DNA of 64,000 bases from CAYOYK01 sp964408185 (GTDB lineage Bacteria; Bacillota; Clostridia; Christensenellales; Aristaeellaceae). Location: assembly GCA_964408185.1 (NCBI GenBank), contig CAYOYK010000002.1:1-64000 (forward strand), given 5' to 3'. The position numbers and the translations under genes were made by a program. The notes beneath the pieces are model-generated. The model did not search any database. It worked only from the letters and a program-made list of their open reading frames with translations, and was not told the DNA's origin. Each line of letters opens with the position of its first letter. Position 1 is the first letter of the stretch. Of this stretch, positions 34,405 through 43,114 are shown piece by piece.

Positions 34405-36114
34405 ATGAAACGTCGGGTTCTGGCAATTCTGGTTATTCTGGCGCTGTGCGTGACCGCGATGGCGGCGGCGGACGAGCCGACCACCATCACGCTCAAATCG
34501 GATCAGCTGCTTCTTACCGTCGGCGGAACCGCTGCATTAAACGCAACCGTCGCGCCGCATGCCGCTCACAGGGCGGGCGTGACCTATCTCAGCAGCGACG
34601 AGGGCATTGTGACCGTGGATGAAAAGGGCCGCGTAAGGGGCGTTGCGCTCGGCTCCTGCGAGATCGTCGTCACCAGCGTTTACGATGCGTCCGTCTCCGC
34701 CACGGTGAACGTGCAGGTGATTACGCTGGTCCAAAAGCTCGTCCCGGACGCGGGCGACGCGCAGGTCTATGTGGGCGGAACGCTTCAGCTCAGCGTCGCC
34801 TATGAGCCTGCCGACGCCACGCTCCAGCAGGTGACCTACGCGTCCTCGCACGAGAACATCGCCACGGTCAGCAAGGACGGCGTTGTGACCGGCGTAAAGC
34901 GCGGCACGGCGGATATCGTGATCACCAGCGCGGACGGGCACGCCAAGGCAAAGCAACGGATCACGGTGCTTCAGCCCGTTGCGTCCATTAGCATTACGGC
35001 GCGGGAGACAATCCTCCCCGTGGGCGGCCACACCGACCTCAAGGCCACGGTGGAGCCCTCGGACGCAAGCAACAAGAAGGTCATCTGGTCGTCCTCGGAC
35101 GAGGAGATCGCTTCCGTGGACGAGAAGGGTCGTGTGACCAGCCATGCGCCGGGCGAGGTGATCATCACCGCCGCGTGCGAGGACGACCCGTCTGTCAGTA
35201 CCAGCGTGACCATAGAGGACGAACAGCTTGCGACGGGCGTGGCCTTTACCGACACCGAGATTACCGTCAGGGTGGGCGAAACGGTGAAGGCGGGCTACGT
35301 CGTATCGCCGGAGGACGTATCCGATCCCAGCGTTACGTTTGAGCTTAAGCATCCTAAGTTTGCCGACGTGGATGAGAGCGGCAGAGTCACAGGCGTAAAG
35401 GCGGGCAAGACGACGCTTTACGTGTATACGGCCGATGGCACCAAGCGCAGCGACCATATTCTGGTCACCGTGGTGCAGCCTGTAACCGGGGTGGCGATGG
35501 AAAAGCAGGAGGTCCGCGTCGGCGTGGACTACTATACCCACGTCAAGGCCCTGCTGCAGCCGGACGACGCGACCGACCTCGCCATGACGTGGGAGAGCAG
35601 CGATGAGTCTGTGGCGACGGTATCGGGCGATACCAACGTGGTAAAGATTCGCGCGCACAGCTGGGGCGATTGCGTCGTGACGGGCACGACGGTGGACGGC
35701 GGCTATACGGCCTCCATCCTTGTTCACGGCGGCAGCTTCAACCACGCCATCAAGGTGGTATCCCTGTCCATAAAGAGCGGAAGGCCGTATATTTCGCTTG
35801 AGAACGTAAGCAACTTGACCATCACGCGCATCCGCTTTTACATGGAAGGCTTTGATCATACGGGCGCGCCTATCGCGATGTCCACCAAGCCCAATGTCGC
35901 GCTCCTGAGCGGCAGCTATGATCTGCCGCTGATGCAGGGCCAGCGCACGGAGCACAGCGAGTTCACGTTCAATCATCCGGCCAAGTACGGCGATTTGCAG
36001 CGTTTGGATTTTATACTTACCGGCTTTGAGACGGAGGATGGCTTCTCCTACACAATCCCCGATAAGGCCCGCAAGACGGTGCAGTATTTCTCGGATCTGT
36101 TCTTGGGCAAATAG
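34405..36114 (+). CDS. Secreted protein with five Big_2 (Ig-like) domains
   Basis: 569 residues. Signal peptide MKRRVLAILVILALCVTAMAAADE. Five tandem bacterial Ig-like group 2 domains at ~25-108, 110-190, 191-272, 273-360 and 361-445, each with the pattern ATVxPxDAxxxxVxWxSSDExIATVDExGxVTGVxxG. The C-terminal ~120 residues are different and unrecognised (LSIKSGRPYISLENVSNLTITRIRFYMEGF). No LPXTG or membrane tail, so it is either released or held by the glycan made upstream (inference). GGAGGG lies before ATG 34405. A strong terminator follows. Confidence 0.88.
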   Translation: MKRRVLAILVILALCVTAMAAADEPTTITLKSDQLLLTVGGTAALNATVAPHAAHRAGVTYLSSDEGIVTVDEKGRVRGVALGSCEIVVTSVYDASVSATVNVQVITLVQKLVPDAGDAQVYVGGTLQLSVAYEPADATLQQVTYASSHENIATVSKDGVVTGVKRGTADIVITSADGHAKAKQRITVLQPVASISITARETILPVGGHTDLKATVEPSDASNKKVIWSSSDEEIASVDEKGRVTSHAPGEVIITAACEDDPSVSTSVTIEDEQLATGVAFTDTEITVRVGETVKAGYVVSPEDVSDPSVTFELKHPKFADVDESGRVTGVKAGKTTLYVYTADGTKRSDHILVTVVQPVTGVAMEKQEVRVGVDYYTHVKALLQPDDATDLAMTWESSDESVATVSGDTNVVKIRAHSWGDCVVTGTTVDGGYTASILVHGGSFNHAIKVVSLSIKSGRPYISLENVSNLTITRIRFYMEGFDHTGAPIAMSTKPNVALLSGSYDLPLMQGQRTEHSEFTFNHPAKYGDLQRLDFILTGFETEDGFSYTIPDKARKTVQYFSDLFLGK

Positions 36115-36131
36115 ATCAATAGCCAACGCCG

Positions 36132-36172
36132 CAGGCGGCCGTTCCTTTGGGAGCGGCCGCCTGTGCTTTTTC
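36132..36172 (+). terminator. Rho-independent terminator after the Big_2 gene
   Basis: CAGGCGGCCG (36132-36141) pairs perfectly with CGGCCGCCTG (36154-36163), followed by TGCTTTTTC. It closes the run of plus-strand genes before the his operon. Confidence 0.9.
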
Positions 36173-36259
36173 TGTTTGGACGTTGCTTTTCCAAACGTCG
36201 CCATGGTAACATGGGCCGGAAAGCGTGTTGGCGGCCTGATCCTACGGCTAACTGATATG

Positions 36260-36301
36260 CTAACGCGTTACTTGACTAAAGCGTTATCCTGTGATAAGAT
36301 A
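36260..36301 (+). promoter_or_regulatory. his operon promoter with palindromic operator-like repeats
   Basis: TTGACT (36273-36278), 17 bases, TAAGAT (36296-36301). Palindrome TAACGCGTTA (36262-36271) abuts the -35, and a further GCGTTA (36282-36287) lies in the spacer. Three TAACGC/GCGTTA half-sites around a promoter suggest a dedicated regulator. No T-box leader lies between this promoter and hisZ. Confidence 0.6.
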
Positions 36302-36327
36302 CTGCCGAGATCAATGGAGGTGACGCA

Positions 36328-37452
36328 ATGGAACGGAAGGATATCGGCATGGACGCGCAAAACCGGCTTGTCGGCGACCTGCGGTCGCTATACGAGAGCC
36401 TTGGCTACACGCAGTATCCCATGCGGCGGTTTGAGGAATACGCGCTCTATGCCGAGAATAAGGCGTTCCTCAAAAGCGAGCAGGTGCTCGCGTTCCATAA
36501 CCCGGACGGTAAGCTGATGGCCCTCAAGCCGGACGTGACGCTCTCCATCGTCAAGCGCGCCAAGCGCGAGCCCGGCGGCGTGGAAAAGCTCTACTATACC
36601 GAAAGCGTCTATCGCGTGGAGGAGACCGCCCACGAGTTTCGGGAAATCGGGCAGGCGGGCGTCGAATACTTGGGCGATGTGGACGCGTATGCCGTGTGCG
36701 AGGTCGTGCGGCTCGCGCTGGAGAGCCTGCGCGCGACGGGCGCGGGGTATGTGCTCAACGTAAGCCATATGGGCTTTGTGGGTGCGCTTATGGCGCAGGC
36801 GGGGCTGACCGCCGCCATGCGGGAGCAAGCCTTCGTCCTGCTGGGGCAAAAAAACGGGCACGAGCTGCGCCGCCTGCTGGGCGATTCGCCTGAGGCGCGC
36901 AATGTCGCCGCGCTGGCCGATTTATTTGGCGCGTTCCCCGACACGCTTTGCAAGGCCCGTATGCTGGCGGATACGCCTGAACTAAACGCCGCGCTGGACG
37001 AGCTGGACAGCCTGTACCAAGCCCTCGCGCTGTTGGGCTATCATAATGAGCTTCGGCTGGATTTTTCGATCGCGGGCGATCTCGATTACTACAACGGCGT
37101 GGTCTTTCAGGGCTACGTGGAGGGCGCGCCGCGCGTGGCGCTGTCCGGCGGACGGTATGATCGGCTGATGCGTAAGTTTGGCAAGCAGGGCGACGGCGTG
37201 GGCTTCGCGCTCTACCTCAACGAGCTGTCGATGCTGCTGTCCCGTCCCCGCGCGTATGATGTGGACGCGCTTGTGCTCTATCCGCAGGGCCTTGCACCGG
37301 AGCAGCTTGCCGATTTGAACCGGCAGGTCTGGTCGCTGTCCCAAGCAGGGCTTCGCGTACTGGCCGCCCGCGAGGCGCCCGCGGACAAGCGGGCGGCCCG
37401 TATCCTGCGCTACCAAGACGGCGCGCTGACGGAGGTGACCCGGAATGCTTAA
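36328..37452 (+). CDS. hisZ: ATP phosphoribosyltransferase regulatory subunit HisZ
   Basis: 374 residues, class II aminoacyl-tRNA-synthetase fold without synthetase activity; the required partner of short HisG. HisRS-like motif 2 region LMALKPDVTLSIVKRAKREP with YTESVYR, and motif 3-like GGRYDRLMRKFG near the C-terminus. GGAGG lies 6 bases before ATG 36328. First gene of the ten-gene operon. HisRS proper would carry an anticodon-binding domain, which is absent. Confidence 0.94.
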   Translation: MERKDIGMDAQNRLVGDLRSLYESLGYTQYPMRRFEEYALYAENKAFLKSEQVLAFHNPDGKLMALKPDVTLSIVKRAKREPGGVEKLYYTESVYRVEETAHEFREIGQAGVEYLGDVDAYAVCEVVRLALESLRATGAGYVLNVSHMGFVGALMAQAGLTAAMREQAFVLLGQKNGHELRRLLGDSPEARNVAALADLFGAFPDTLCKARMLADTPELNAALDELDSLYQALALLGYHNELRLDFSIAGDLDYYNGVVFQGYVEGAPRVALSGGRYDRLMRKFGKQGDGVGFALYLNELSMLLSRPRAYDVDALVLYPQGLAPEQLADLNRQVWSLSQAGLRVLAAREAPADKRAARILRYQDGALTEVTRNA

Positions 37453-38080
37453 CGTTGCGCTGCCCAAGGGGCGCTTGGGCGATAAGGTCTATCGTCTGTT
37501 CCGTACGATCGGGTACGACTGCGCGGCCATGGAGCAGGACGACCGTCGGCTGGTAATCCGCGACGAGCGCGGCCAGATGCAGTATCTGCTGGTCAAGCCG
37601 TCGGATGTGGCCATCTATGTGGAGCACGGCGCGGCGGACGTGGGCGTGGTGGGCAAGGACGTGCTGCTGGAGCAGGGCAGCGACGTGTATGAGCTGCTTG
37701 ATCTTGGCTTTGGCGCGTGCCGCATGTGCGTGGCCGCTCCCGTGGGCTACCGCGAGGATACCGATCGCCCCCTGCGCGTGGCCACCAAGTATCCGGCCAT
37801 TGCCAAGCGGTACTACGATGGCGTCAGCCGCGAAATTGAGATCATCAAGCTCAACGGCTCCATCGAGCTCGCGCCGCTGCTGGGCCTGTCGGATGTGATC
37901 GTGGACATCGTGGAAACAGGCTCCACGCTCAAGTCCAATAATCTGGCGGTTTTTGAGACGATCCTGCCCATCAGCGCACGGCTGATTTGCAACAAGTCGG
38001 CCTATCAGTTTAAGCGGCAGGAGATCGAACCCATCAAGCAGCGGCTGGCCGATGCGCTTGCCAAGGAGGAGAAAGCATGA
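37445..38080 (+). CDS. hisG: ATP phosphoribosyltransferase, short form
   Basis: Commits ATP and PRPP to histidine synthesis. 211 residues, lacking the C-terminal regulatory domain of long HisG, as expected with hisZ present. N-terminal VALPKGRLGDKVYRLF, then GAADVGVVGKDVLLE and the PRPP-loop VDIVETGSTLKSNNL. Its start overlaps hisZ by 8 bases, so the two subunits are translationally coupled. Confidence 0.96.
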   Translation: MLNVALPKGRLGDKVYRLFRTIGYDCAAMEQDDRRLVIRDERGQMQYLLVKPSDVAIYVEHGAADVGVVGKDVLLEQGSDVYELLDLGFGACRMCVAAPVGYREDTDRPLRVATKYPAIAKRYYDGVSREIEIIKLNGSIELAPLLGLSDVIVDIVETGSTLKSNNLAVFETILPISARLICNKSAYQFKRQEIEPIKQRLADALAKEEKA

Positions 38081-39360
38081 TTCGCATTGCAAAGTATTGC
38101 GGACAGCCCGTCGACGAGCTGCTCACCCGCTCGCAGGAGGCAAAGAAGGATGTAAACGCCACCGTCGCGGCGATTCTCTCGCAAGTCAAGGAGCGCGGCG
38201 ACGCGGCGGTGCTGGACTACTGCGAGCGGTTTGACGGCTCGCGCCCCCAAACGCTCTTGGTCACGCAGGCGGAGATCGACGCGGCGCTTGCCTCCGTTGA
38301 CCGGGCGCTGCTGCAAACCATGCGGCTGGCCGCCGGCAACATCGAGCGCTTTCATCGGCAGCAGAAACGCTCCGGCTTTATAGACGCCAAGGAGGACGGC
38401 GTGGTGGTCGGGCAGCGCGTGCTGCCGCTTACCAGCGTGGGGCTGTACGTGCCGGGAGGCACGGCCCGGTATCCCAGCAGCGTGCTTATGGCGGCCATTC
38501 CGGCCAAGATCGCGGGCGTGCCAAACATTGTAATGACCACGCCGCCGGACAAGCAGGGCAATGTCCCCGCCGTGATTCTCGCGGCTGCGGCCGTCGCGGG
38601 CGTGACCACGGTGGTCAAGCTGGGCGGCGCGCAGGCCATCGGCGCGCTGGCCTACGGCACCGAGAGCGTGCCTAAGGTGGATAAGATCGTCGGCCCCGGC
38701 AACATCTACGTCGCCACGGCCAAGCAGCAGGTGCGCGGGCTGGTGGATATCGATATGACGGCGGGTCCCAGCGAGATCATGGTCATTGCCGACGCGGCGA
38801 GCAATCCCGCCTACGTGGCGGCAGATTTGCTCTCGCAGGCTGAGCACGACGTGCTTTCCGCCGCGTGGCTGGTTACGGACAGCGAGGCGCTGGCGCAGGC
38901 CGTCGCCGCGCAGGTGGAGGAGCAGCTTGCATCCTTGAGTCGGCGAGATATTGCCCGCGCGGCCATCGACGGCTTCAGCGCGATCATCCTTGTGCCGGAT
39001 CTGCAAACCGCCGCGCAGGTGGCCAACCAAATTGCGCCGGAGCATTTGGAGCTTTGCGTGGAGGATTCCTTCGGCATGCTGCCGCAGATTTTCAACGCGG
39101 GCTCGGTGTTCTTGGGCCGCTATACGCCGGAGCCGCTCGGAGATTACCTCGCGGGGCCGAACCACACGCTGCCTACCAGCGGCACGGCGCGCTTTTCCTC
39201 CCCGCTGGGCGTGGACGATTTTTGCAGGCGCACGTCCTACATCTACTACACGCAGGCGGCGCTGGGCCGCGTAAGCGCCGATGTGCAGCGCTTCGCAAAC
39301 GCCGAGGGCCTTACCGCGCACGCCCGTGCCGCCGCTGTGCGCACGGAGGCGATCCAATGA
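38077..39360 (+). CDS. hisD: Histidinol dehydrogenase
   Basis: Zinc enzyme that oxidises histidinol to histidine in two NAD steps. 427 residues. GLYVPGGTARYPSSVLMAAIPAKIAGV and VDKIVGPGNIYVATAKQQV are the family signature. DMTAGPSEIMVIAD, LLSQAEHD with Gln/His zinc ligands, and the C-terminal GPNHTLPTSGTARFSSPL are intact. ATGA overlap with hisG. Confidence 0.97.
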   Translation: MIRIAKYCGQPVDELLTRSQEAKKDVNATVAAILSQVKERGDAAVLDYCERFDGSRPQTLLVTQAEIDAALASVDRALLQTMRLAAGNIERFHRQQKRSGFIDAKEDGVVVGQRVLPLTSVGLYVPGGTARYPSSVLMAAIPAKIAGVPNIVMTTPPDKQGNVPAVILAAAAVAGVTTVVKLGGAQAIGALAYGTESVPKVDKIVGPGNIYVATAKQQVRGLVDIDMTAGPSEIMVIADAASNPAYVAADLLSQAEHDVLSAAWLVTDSEALAQAVAAQVEEQLASLSRRDIARAAIDGFSAIILVPDLQTAAQVANQIAPEHLELCVEDSFGMLPQIFNAGSVFLGRYTPEPLGDYLAGPNHTLPTSGTARFSSPLGVDDFCRRTSYIYYTQAALGRVSADVQRFANAEGLTAHARAAAVRTEAIQ

Positions 39361-40415
39361 GCGAGTTTCTGCGCCCCGCGCTGCAAACGCTCAAGCCCTA
39401 CGTGCCCGGCGAGCAGCCGCAGGACAAGCGCTACATCAAGCTCAATACCAACGAGAGCCCGCTGCCGCCATCGCCGGAGGTGCTGCGCGCCATTGAGCGC
39501 GAGGCCGGCGCGCTCAACCTGTACCCCGATCCGCTCTGTGGACGGCTGATTGCGTCCATCGCGCAGGAATACGGCCTGCAAAGCGAGAACGTATTTGTAG
39601 GCAACGGCTCGGACGAGGTGCTGGGCTTTGCGTTCATGGCCTTTGGGCGGCCCGATCAGGAGGTCGTCTTTCCGGAGATCAGCTATGGCTTCTACCCCGT
39701 GTATGCTGATCTGTACGGCCTGCCCGCGCGGCCCGTGGCGCTCAACCCGGATTGGACGCTGCCTGTCGAGCCCTTCTGCGGCGCGGGCGGCATGGTGGCC
39801 ATTGCCAACCCCAACGCGCCCACCAGCATTGCCGCGCCCCGGAACGCGCTGGAGCGGATCATCGCCAGCAACCCCGCGCATGTCGTGCTGATCGACGAGG
39901 CGTATATCGATTTTGGCGGCGAAAGCTGCCTGCCGCTGCTTGATCGATATCCCAACCTGCTGATCGTGCGCACCTTCTCCAAGTCCCGCTCGCTGGCCGG
40001 CGGGCGCTTGGGCTACGCGCTTGCGAACGCCGCCTTGGTTGACGACCTGAACCGCGTCAAGAACTCCTTCCATCCATACAGCGTGGATCGCCTCACCGCC
40101 GCGGCCGGAGAGGCCGCGATGCGCGACAAGGCGTACTTCGCCAAGACCGTCAGCCAGATTGCCGATACACGGCGCGCGACGGCCGAGCGTCTGCGATCTC
40201 TGGGCTTTGTAATGCCTGATTCCAGCACGAACTTTCTGTTTGTGCGGCACCCGCGCCTGACGGGCGCGCAAATCTACCGGACGCTGCGCGACAACGGCGT
40301 GCTGGTGCGCTACTTCGGCGGGGACAAGCTGGCCGAATACGCGCGCATTACCATTGGCGTTCCAAGCGATATGGACGTTGTGTGCCGTATCCTGCAAAAG
40401 CGATTGGAGGAATGA
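39357..40415 (+). CDS. hisC: Histidinol-phosphate aminotransferase
   Basis: 352 residues, PLP fold-type I. KLNTNESPLPPSPEV at the N-terminus, NVFVGNGSDEVLGF, VLIDEAYIDFGG, and TFSKSRSLAGGRLGYAL containing the PLP lysine. ATG 39357 overlaps the hisD stop. The open frame extends upstream into hisD in another frame and is not used. Confidence 0.96.
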   Translation: MSEFLRPALQTLKPYVPGEQPQDKRYIKLNTNESPLPPSPEVLRAIEREAGALNLYPDPLCGRLIASIAQEYGLQSENVFVGNGSDEVLGFAFMAFGRPDQEVVFPEISYGFYPVYADLYGLPARPVALNPDWTLPVEPFCGAGGMVAIANPNAPTSIAAPRNALERIIASNPAHVVLIDEAYIDFGGESCLPLLDRYPNLLIVRTFSKSRSLAGGRLGYALANAALVDDLNRVKNSFHPYSVDRLTAAAGEAAMRDKAYFAKTVSQIADTRRATAERLRSLGFVMPDSSTNFLFVRHPRLTGAQIYRTLRDNGVLVRYFGGDKLAEYARITIGVPSDMDVVCRILQKRLEE

Positions 40416-40417
40416 CC

Positions 40418-41017
40418 GTGAGGGCAGCGCAGATTGAGCGCAGAACAAACGAAACGGATATCCGCTTGGAGCTTTGCCTAGAGGGCAAGGGGCGGTATCA
40501 GGTGGATACGGGCTGCGGCTTTTTGGACCACATGCTGGAGCTGTTTGCGCGGCATGGACGTTTTGACTTGAGCGTGCACTGCAACGGAGACACGCGGGTG
40601 GACTGCCACCACACCGTGGAGGATGTGGGCATTGCGCTGGGACAGGCGTTTGCCAAGGCGCTGGGCGATAAGCGCGGGATCACGCGCTACGGCAGCTTTT
40701 TGCTGCCGATGGACGAGGCCCTCTCGCTGGTCGCGGTGGATCTGAGCGGGCGCGGCATGCTGACGATGAACGTGAGCATTCCCTCCCCGCGGGTGGGCGA
40801 GTTTGACACCGAGCTGGTAAAGGAGTTCTTTGTCGCCTTTGCGCGCGAGGCCGGGGCGACGCTGCACCTGCGCGGCTTTTGCGGCGAGAATACACACCAC
40901 GTGATTGAGAGCTTGTTTAAGGGCTTTGGCCGCGCCATGAAGCAGGCCGTCGCCATCGATATCGACTGTGCCGACGAGATCCCCTCCACAAAAGGCACGT
41001 TGGGTGACTCGCTTTGA
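40418..41017 (+). CDS. hisB: Imidazoleglycerol-phosphate dehydratase
   Basis: 199 residues, monofunctional form. Two manganese-binding histidine motifs: GFLDHMLELFARHGRFD with CHHTVEDVGIALG, and GENTHHVIESLFKGFGRAM. GTG 40418 is chosen because GGAGG lies 7 bases upstream. An ATG at 40412, made by the overlap with the hisC stop, lies one base from the Shine-Dalgarno and is unlikely. Confidence 0.96.
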   Translation: MRAAQIERRTNETDIRLELCLEGKGRYQVDTGCGFLDHMLELFARHGRFDLSVHCNGDTRVDCHHTVEDVGIALGQAFAKALGDKRGITRYGSFLLPMDEALSLVAVDLSGRGMLTMNVSIPSPRVGEFDTELVKEFFVAFAREAGATLHLRGFCGENTHHVIESLFKGFGRAMKQAVAIDIDCADEIPSTKGTLGDSL

Positions 41018-41634
41018 TTGCGGTCATCGATTACGGCGTGGGCAATCTGTACTCGCTGCAATGCTCGCTTCGTCACATCGGCGCGAAAAGCGTCGTCACC
41101 CGCGACCCGGAGGCCATCGCGCGCGCGGATCAAATCATATTGCCCGGCGTGGGCGCGTTTGGGGACGCGACGGACCAGCTGCGCGCCCTGCGCCTCGACG
41201 CGCTTTTGGTCGATCAGGCTCGCGCGGGGAAGCCGCTGCTGGGCGTGTGCCTTGGCATGCAGATCCTGTTTGACAGAAGCCTTGAGTATGGCGAGCACAA
41301 GGGCCTCGGCCTGATCGGCGGCGCGATTCGCCCGCTTGCGCCGGATGTCGGCCGCCTCAAGGTGCCGCACATGGGCTGGAACAGCCTGCGCCTGCGAAAG
41401 CCGGACGATCCGCTGCTGGTTGGCGCGCACAACGGCGATGCTGTGTACTATGTGCATTCCTTCTATGCCACGGACTGCGCCGCCGCAACGGTGGCCGAGT
41501 CCGACTACGGCGTGGCCATCCCCGGATTGGTTCGTGCGGGCAATGTGTGCGGCGCGCAGTTTCATCCCGAAAAGAGCGGGCCGGTGGGCCTGCGCATGCT
41601 CAAAGCCTTTGCGGAGGAGGAAACGCCATGTTGA
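41014..41634 (+). CDS. hisH: Imidazole glycerol phosphate synthase glutaminase subunit
   Basis: 206 residues, class I glutamine amidotransferase. AVIDYGVGNLYSLQ, oxyanion LPGVGAFGDA, nucleophile Cys79 in LLGVCLGMQ, and the His-Glu pair in CGAQFHPEKSG. TTG 41014 overlaps the hisB stop (TTGA) with only a weak GGGTGA ribosome binding site, so coupling to hisB is likely. Supplies ammonia to HisF. Confidence 0.95.
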   Translation: MIAVIDYGVGNLYSLQCSLRHIGAKSVVTRDPEAIARADQIILPGVGAFGDATDQLRALRLDALLVDQARAGKPLLGVCLGMQILFDRSLEYGEHKGLGLIGGAIRPLAPDVGRLKVPHMGWNSLRLRKPDDPLLVGAHNGDAVYYVHSFYATDCAAATVAESDYGVAIPGLVRAGNVCGAQFHPEKSGPVGLRMLKAFAEEETPC

Positions 41635-42356
41635 TTTTTCCGGCCATCGATCTGCGCGGGGGCCGCGTGGTGCGGCTGTCGCAGGGTGATTACGACCGCA
41701 TGACCGTCTATTCCGACGACCCGGTGCTGACCGCGCAGGGCTTCCAAGCGGCCGGGGCTGCCTGCCTGCACGTCGTCGATCTGGACGGCGCAAAGGAGGG
41801 CTGGCCGCAGAACCGCGAGCTGATCGGCGCGCTGTGCGGGCTGGGCTTGTTTGTGGAGGTCGGCGGCGGCATTCGCAACGAATCGGCGGTAACGGATACC
41901 CTCGCGCTGGGCGTGAACCGCGTGGTTCTGGGCACGGCGGCGGTGACGGATTTCGGCTTTACCACCCGCATGGGCAAGCGCTTTGGCGAGCAGCTCGTTG
42001 TTGGCGTGGATGTAAAAGGGGGAAAGGTGGCTACGCACGGTTGGCGGCAGCTGACCGATCTCGACGGCACGGATTTCTGCCGCAGGCTGGTGGACGTGGG
42101 CATTTCCACTGTGATCTACACCGATATCGCCAAGGACGGTCTGCTGGGAGGCGCAAACCTGCGCGCTTACGAGCGACTGCGGCGGATTGACGGCCTGCGG
42201 GTGATTGCCAGCGGCGGCGTGAGCACCGTGGCGGAGCTCCAAGCCCTGCGCGAGCTGGACTTGTACGGCGCGATCATCGGCAAGGCGCTGTACGCGGGCA
42301 AGCTCAGGCTGACGGACGCGCTTGCCGCCGCGCGCGGGGAGGCGGGCGCATGCTGA
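41628..42356 (+). CDS. hisA: ProFAR isomerase HisA
   Basis: Phosphoribosylformimino-5-aminoimidazole carboxamide ribotide isomerase. 242 residues, (beta/alpha)8 barrel: FPAIDLRGGRVVRLSQGDYDR with catalytic Asp8, HVVDLDGAKEG, VEVGGGIRN, and TDIAKDGLLGGANL with the second catalytic Asp. GGAGG lies 7 bases before ATG 41628. Overlaps hisH by 7 bases. Confidence 0.96.
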   Translation: MLIFPAIDLRGGRVVRLSQGDYDRMTVYSDDPVLTAQGFQAAGAACLHVVDLDGAKEGWPQNRELIGALCGLGLFVEVGGGIRNESAVTDTLALGVNRVVLGTAAVTDFGFTTRMGKRFGEQLVVGVDVKGGKVATHGWRQLTDLDGTDFCRRLVDVGISTVIYTDIAKDGLLGGANLRAYERLRRIDGLRVIASGGVSTVAELQALRELDLYGAIIGKALYAGKLRLTDALAAARGEAGAC

Positions 42357-43114
42357 CCAAGCGCATCATACCCTGCTTGGACGTGCGGAATGGCCGCGTG
42401 GTGAAGGGCGTCAACTTTGAGGGCCTGCGCGATGTGGACGACCCCGTCGCGCTGGCTCGCTTTTACAACGATTCCGGCGCGGACGAGCTCGTTTTCTATG
42501 ATATCACGGCCAGCCTTGAGGGCCGCCCGCTTTTTGCGGAGGCGTTGACGCGCGTGGCGGCGGAGGTGTTCATTCCCCTCACGGTGGGCGGCAGCATCAA
42601 CACGCTGGACGATTTCGACCGCGTGCTCAAATGCGGCGCGGATAAGGTGAGCGTCAACTCCGGCGCGTTGCGCGACCCCTGTCTGATTGACGCGGCGGCC
42701 CGGCGCTACGGGAACCAATGCGTGGTGCTCTCCGTGGACGCAAAGCGCGCGAACGGGCGCTTTGAGGTGTTCGCCAAGGGCGGCCGGGAGCCGACCGGGC
42801 GGGACGCGATCGAATGGGTGCGCTACGGCGCGGAGCATGGCGCGGGCGAGGTGGTGGTCAACTCCATCGATACCGACGGCGTGCGGCGCGGCTTCGATTT
42901 AGAAATGCTGCAAGCCGTGGGCGACGCGGTGGATATCCCCGTCATCGCCAGCGGCGGCGCGGGCACGATGGAGGATTTTCTGGCGCTGTTCCAGCTTGAG
43001 CGAGTGGACGCCGGGCTGGCGGCGAGCATCTTCCATTCGCAGGAGGTGCGCATTGCGCAGCTCAAGCGTTATCTCATCCAAAACGGAGTCAACATGCGGG
43101 AGGTATCGGCATGA
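42350..43114 (+). CDS. hisF: Imidazole glycerol phosphate synthase cyclase subunit
   Basis: 254 residues, (beta/alpha)8 barrel partner of HisH. RIIPCLDVRNGRVVKGVNF with catalytic Asp, ADELVFYDITAS, PLTVGGSINTLDD, and NSIDTDGVRRGFDLEM with the second Asp. Overlaps hisA by 7 bases (ATGCTGA). Confidence 0.97.
   Translation: MLTKRIIPCLDVRNGRVVKGVNFEGLRDVDDPVALARFYNDSGADELVFYDITASLEGRPLFAEALTRVAAEVFIPLTVGGSINTLDDFDRVLKCGADKVSVNSGALRDPCLIDAAARRYGNQCVVLSVDAKRANGRFEVFAKGGREPTGRDAIEWVRYGAEHGAGEVVVNSIDTDGVRRGFDLEMLQAVGDAVDIPVIASGGAGTMEDFLALFQLERVDAGLAASIFHSQEVRIAQLKRYLIQNGVNMREVSA

Noticed and set aside
36260..36266. GCTAACG before hisZ as another copy of the mannan-operon operator
   Set aside because: Only seven bases match; words of this length are expected several times by chance in 64 kb, and the pathways are unrelated.
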